Below are positions 59,995-64,000 of a stretch of 64,000 nucleotides of DNA, piece after piece. A model generated the notes under the pieces. That model saw only the letters and a list, made by a program, of their open reading frames with translations. It did not search any database and was not told the DNA's origin. The position numbers and the translations under genes are program-made. The stretch is from Impatiens glandulifera (lineage: Eukaryota; Streptophyta; Magnoliopsida; Ericales; Balsaminaceae): contig NC_061870.1 in assembly GCF_907164915.1 (NCBI RefSeq), positions 1,843,501-1,907,500 on the forward strand, given 5' to 3'. Every line of letters starts with the position of its first letter. Positions within the stretch are counted from its first letter, which is position 1.

Positions 59995-60823
59995 TTAATT
60001 TAAATCTAAAAGACCTAAAATATTTCTAAAGTAAGAAAACTTAGTCTCGGGAAGTGGCTTCATTAAGATTTCAACTACTTGTTGATTAGTGGGAACGTAT
60101 TCCAGTGAATACAACATCGGATTATATGTGATTACGATAGTGCTGGTGTTGTCACAGAAGATAGGAGACTCGTCTGCCTGAATGCCAAAGTCATTCAACT
60201 GTTATTTAATCTACAATAACTAAGCACAACAGCTACCTGCATCAAGATATTCTTCTTTTACTATAGACGTGTCAATAGATGTCTGCTTCTTGCTGAACTA
60301 AGAGATCAAACGATCACCAATGAACTGACACGTTCCACTGGTGCTCTTCCTATCAATCTTACAATCTGCGTAGTCTGTATCAGACTAACTAATTAAGTTG
60401 AAACTGGAATCCTTCAGATACCACAGTCCAACACATTGAGTTCTCTTCAAATATTTTAAAATACGTTTAGCAGATATGTAGTGAGATTGTTTAAGATCAG
60501 CCTGAAATCTTCCACACACGCCGACAGTAAATAGAATGTTTGGTCGGCTTGCTATTAGATGGAGTAGAGAGCCAATGATCCCTCTATAAGATGTGATATC
60601 GACATCCTAGCCACCTTCATCTTTATCTAGCTTGCACAAAAAGTTCATATGAGTTTAGGCAGCTCAGCAGTTCTCCATACCGAATTTCTTCAGTAATTCA
60701 TTGGTATACTTCGCTTGATTTATAAAGATTCTAGTTTCAAGTTTCTTAACTTGAAGTCCAAGGAAGAACGTCAACTCACCCATCATACTCATCTCAAACT
60801 TGTCATGCATCAACTTAGAAAAC
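59995..60823 (-). pseudogene. Copia reverse transcriptase C-half and RNase H relic
   Basis: Matches the pol at 6314-9589 from the FSKLM / [10 protein letters not shown] region to the end: a [12 protein letters not shown] segment, LLKKFGM, the GIIGSLL block, [24 protein letters not shown], then a 17-codon or so deletion after the TYNPML segment, and KPLPETKFSYF. Many in-frame stops. The YVDD region is absent because sequence before it was deleted. Confidence 0.9.
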
Positions 60824-61115
60824 TGTTAGGATCGGTGTTGACAATAGAGACTGGGGTCTGACTATTGTTAATAGTTTACAAACTTCAATTCGATTTTAAC
60901 TCTGTTAGAAGTTAAAATATGTTTCTATTTTTAGCAAATCTTCACAAACTCTTGAACAAGTTCAAGTGCGGAACAATTTGTTTGATTTGAAGTTTTAGAC
61001 ATATGAATGTAAATGGCAGAAAGTAAAAGAACACAAGGAGTTTTACGAATATTCGAAGATAAAACTCCTACGTCACCCCTTCTTCCTCAACAAGAAAAAA
61101 TATTCACTAGAAGAC
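60824..61115 (-). repeat. 5' LTR fragment of the second Copia
   Basis: Starts TGTTAGGATCGG next to the RT relic and runs to CACTAGAAGAC at about 61115, where the satellite begins. It is the inverse of the right part of the solo LTR at 42448-43855 and contains the conserved block (61032-61110). Confidence 0.85.
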
Positions 61116-62863
61116 TAGATTTATATAAATCTCTCGGTATTAACCTCATCCAAAAAACACGAAAATAATTCGAAGTTCTAGAATAGGTCAAGAGGGATAG
61201 ATTTATATAAATATTTCGGTATTAACCTCATCCAAAAAATCCGAAAATAATTCTAAGTGTGGAAGAGGTCAATATAGAGAGATTTTTATAAATCTCTCCG
61301 TATTGATCTCATCTAAAAAAATGAAAATAATTCTAAATGTTGGAATAGGTCAATAAGGAGAGATTTAAATAACTCTCTCGGTATTGACCTCATCCGACAA
61401 ATACGAAAATAATTCTAAGTGTTGGAATAAGCCAATAGGGAGAGATTTATATAAATCTTTCGGTATTAACCTCATCCAAAAAATACGAAAATAATTCTAA
61501 GTGTTGAAAGAGGTCATTAGGGAGAGATTTATATAAATCTTTCGGTATTGACCTCATCCCCAAAACACGAAAATAATTCTAAGTGTTGGAATATGTAAAT
61601 AAAAAGAGATTTATATAAATATCTCATTATTGACCTCATCCGAAAAACACGAAAATAATTCTAAGTGTTTGAATAGGTCAATAGAGAGAGATTTATATAA
61701 ATCTTTAGATATTAACCTCATCCGAAAAATACGAAACAAATTCAAAGTTATGGAATAAGTCAATAGGGAGAGATTTATATAAATATTTCGGTATTAACCT
61801 CATCCAAAAAACACGAAAATAATTATAAGTGTTTAAAGAGGTCAATAAGGAGAGATTTATAAAAATCTCTCTGTATTTACCTAATTTGAAAAATACGAAA
61901 ATAATTTTTAAGTATTGGAATAGTTCAATAGGGAGAGATTTATATAAATCTTTCGGTATTGACCTCATACCCAAAATACGAAAATAATTCTAAGTGTTGG
62001 ATAAGGTCAATAGGGAGAGATTTATATAAATCTTTCGATATTGATCTCATTCCCAAAACATGAAAATAATTTTATGTGTTGGATAAAAAGGGAGAGATTT
62101 ATATAAATCTTTCGATATTGATCTCATCCCAAAAACACGATAATAATTCTCAGTGTTGGATGAGGTCAATAGGGAGAGATTTATAAAAATATCTCCCTAT
62201 TGATCTCATCCCCAAAACACAAAAATATTTTAAGTGTTGGAAGAGGTCAACAGGGAGAGATTTATAAAAAAATCTCTCGGTATTGACCTCATCCAAAAAA
62301 CACGAAAATAATTCAAAGTTATGGAATAGGTCAATAGGGATAGATTTATATAAATATTTCGGTATTAACCTCATCCCAAAAATACAAAAATAATTCCAAG
62401 TGTTTGAAGAGGTGAATAGGGAGAGATTTACATAAATATTTCGGTATTGACCTCAACCCCAAAACACGAAAATAATTCAATGTGTTGGATAAGATCAATA
62501 GGAGGAGATATATATAAATCTTTCGGTATTGACCTAATCTCAAAAAACACAATAATAATTCTTAGTGTTGGATGAGGTCAATAGAGAGAGATTCATAAAA
62601 ATATCTCCCTATTGACCTCATCCCAAAAATACGAAAATATTTCTAAGTGTTGGAAGAGGTCAATAAAGAGATATTTATAAAAATCTATTGGTATTGACTT
62701 CATCCGAAAAACACGAAAATAATTCGAAGTTATGGAATAGGTCAATAGGGATAGATTTATATAAATATTTTGGTATTAACCTCATCCCAAAAATACGAAA
62801 ATAATTCTAAGTGTTGAAAGAGGTAAATAGGGAGAGATTTATATAAATCTTTTGGTATTGACC
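61116..62863 (+). repeat. 82-bp palindromic satellite, about 21 units (array 2)
   Basis: Phase points at the AGATTT word (61117, 61199, 61280, 61361, 61443, 61525, 61607 and onward) are 81-82 bp apart. Each unit has AGGTCAATA, a core often reading AGATTTATATAAATCT (perfect 16-bp palindrome), then TATTGACCT, so about 45 bp of every unit is self-complementary. The remaining spacer (ACACGAAAATAATTCTAAGTGTT) is also bordered by AACAC and GTGTT. Units differ by scattered substitutions. No coding function is likely despite short ORFs. Confidence 0.95.
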
Positions 62864-63047
62864 TGTTAGATAAAATTAGACCGATTCACATAAACCTAAC
62901 TTAAATAAATCTTCCATGCAGGAACAAGGAACCGGACCGGTCAAACAAAAGAACCGGCTAAAGAAAACTAGCCGGTCAAGTCAATAAACCGACCAGGAAC
63001 ACCTTGAAACATGACCGCACAAAGAAAGGATCGGCCAAAGCTTAAAA
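62864..63047 (-). repeat. LTR fragment of the large Copia family
   Basis: TGTTAGATAAAATTAGACCG starts the LTR on this strand (reading rightward), matching the inverse of 1-383 with moderate divergence. It sits directly after a satellite unit and is cut at 63047 by the CACTA element; the rest lies beyond the window. Confidence 0.88.
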
Positions 63048-64000
63048 CACTAGTAAAAAAAGGCTCAATAACGACGGTAAGAGTCGTCGGTATTGGGATA
63101 TAAGTCGTCGCTATAAACAATTTGGGATAGTGAAAAAGCAGTCGTCAATCGTCGGCATTGCCCTTGTCGTTATTGCCCAAATACACATACAACGACCAAT
63201 TTAGTACCGTCGCCATAAAGCCCTCTATGCCGACGACTTTCACCGTCGCCATAGAATAGTCTATAACGACCACTCTTACCGTCGCCATATAGGACTCTAT
63301 CACGACCACTCCTACCGTCGTCATATAGGACTCTATCACAACCACTCTTACCGTCGCCATATAGGACTCTATCACGACCACTCTTACCGTCGCCATACAG
63401 GACTCTATCACGACCACTCTTACCGTCGCCATCGAGGACTCTATGACAACCACTTTTACCGTCGCCATAGAAGACTCTATGACGACCAATTTTACCGTCG
63501 CCATAAAGAACTTTATCATGGCCACTCTTACCGTCGCTATTAAAGACTCTATGACGACCACTCTTACCGTCGTCATAGAATGTTCTGTCATGACAACTCT
63601 TACCCTCACCATTGAGTAACCTATTTGTAATGTCAATTTTTAAAATATTAAAACAAACTAAATAATGTTTTTAAAACATAAACCAAACATAGAATATTAT
63701 AAAATATTTAGTTTTAAGGTATTAATAAACCATTTCCTAACTTACCATTGAACAGTAATTATATCACAACTATTTCCTTACTACAAAAAGAAAATCGAAA
63801 TTGCTTTATAGTTTTAACCAAATGACCAATTTCAAGCAAGACAATTGAGAAAGTTTCAGAAAAAAATTCATCCATTCCACTTTACACTTCAAAATGAATC
63901 CTCCTTACAGCACACAAATTGAATCTACTTCATCCACCTGAACCAAAAACAAAAGAGAATTATGCACAAATCTTACACAACTATTAGATCATTCTATTTA
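63048..64000 (+). mobile_element. CACTA-type DNA transposon, left end (window-truncated)
   Basis: Starts CACTAGTAAAAAAAGG, the typical CACTA terminus, inside the LTR fragment. Subterminal repeats follow, then AT-rich sequence. The other terminus and the 3-bp target duplication lie outside the window. No transposase is visible in this part. Confidence 0.82.
63165..63610 (+). repeat. 36-bp subterminal repeats of the CACTA element
   Basis: About 12 units of the type ACGACCACTCTTACCGTCGC with CCGTCG at 63315, 63351, 63387 and so on, exactly 36 bp apart. The same CGACGG word occurs inverted in the first 60 bp of the element. In the En/Spm system such subterminal motifs bind the accessory protein TNPA. 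Confidence 0.9.

Larger units (their letters stand above)
55976..61115 (-). mobile_element. Second large-Copia relic with accessory gene, deleted
   Basis: Minus orientation: LTR fragment (60824-61115), then directly the second half of reverse transcriptase and RNase H (59995-60823), spacer, accessory gene (56640-59385), purine tract, and LTR-like DNA ending CTAACA at 56566. Gag, protease, integrase and the first half of RT are missing, so the LTR is joined straight to RT. The layout downstream of pol parallels the element at 0-12.7 kb. Confidence 0.8.

Noticed and set aside
61705..62552. Several minus-strand frames with repeated PKYLYKSLPID
   Set aside because: They read through satellite units; unit length varies (81-82 bp) and frames break, so no protein is selected for.
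63145..63636. 163-codon frame with VRVVVIES repeats
   Set aside because: A shadow of the 36-bp CACTA subterminal repeats; 36 is a multiple of 3, so any stop-free frame stays open.

Overview
The window is AT-rich nuclear DNA from a flowering plant. Four spliced host genes can be modelled exon by exon, and almost everything else is nested transposable elements, solo LTRs and tandem repeats. The accessory ORFs of the large Copia elements resemble predicted proteins I recall from asterid genomes, so an asterid eudicot is my best guess. The species cannot be fixed from this sequence.

Layout. 0-12.7 kb: one very large minus-strand Ty1/Copia retrotransposon, cut by the window start, with gag, pol and about 5.5 kb of extra genes downstream of pol. 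12.7-17.6 kb: AT-rich DNA with a 108-bp tandem repeat. 17.6-20.3 kb: a sphingoid long-chain-base kinase gene (LCBK1-like, minus, seven coding exons). 21.7-26.3 kb: a Ty3/Gypsy integrase tail, a decayed Tork/Tnt1-like Copia and an internally deleted Copia. 28.79-35.01 kb: a Mutator-like element (MULE) with about 0.63-kb terminal inverted repeats, a perfect 9-bp target duplication, a FAR1/MURA-type transposase relic and a solo Copia LTR nested in one TIR. 35.67-36.49 kb: a Copia RNase H tail split by a non-autonomous hAT that carries a tRNA-Gly relic. 36.9-41.2 kb: CBSX6-like gene (minus, two coding exons, 3.1-kb intron). 42.4-43.9 kb: solo LTR with an 8 x 47-bp array. 44.3-47.4 kb: deleted Gypsy element with a triplicated integrase fragment. 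47.8-48.4 kb: ribosomal protein eS27 (RPS27, plus, four exons). 49.6-54.1 kb: COMM-domain protein gene (minus, five exons). 54.9-62.9 kb: two oppositely oriented arrays of an 82-bp palindromic satellite on either side of a second Copia relic. 62.9-64 kb: a fragment of the first Copia's LTR interrupted by a CACTA element that runs off the window.

The four host genes (sphingolipid signalling, CBS-domain regulator, ribosome, COMM-domain trafficking) have no evident shared pathway; their spacing reflects insertions between and inside them. The most unusual content is the Copia cargo: three tandem paralogues of one roughly 250-residue domain, each with its own TATA-like box and leader, downstream of pol. 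A fourth relative sits in the same relative position in the diverged element at 56-61 kb. The second is the palindromic satellite, in which each unit could fold as a hairpin or cruciform. All computations here were done by eye; no database search was possible.
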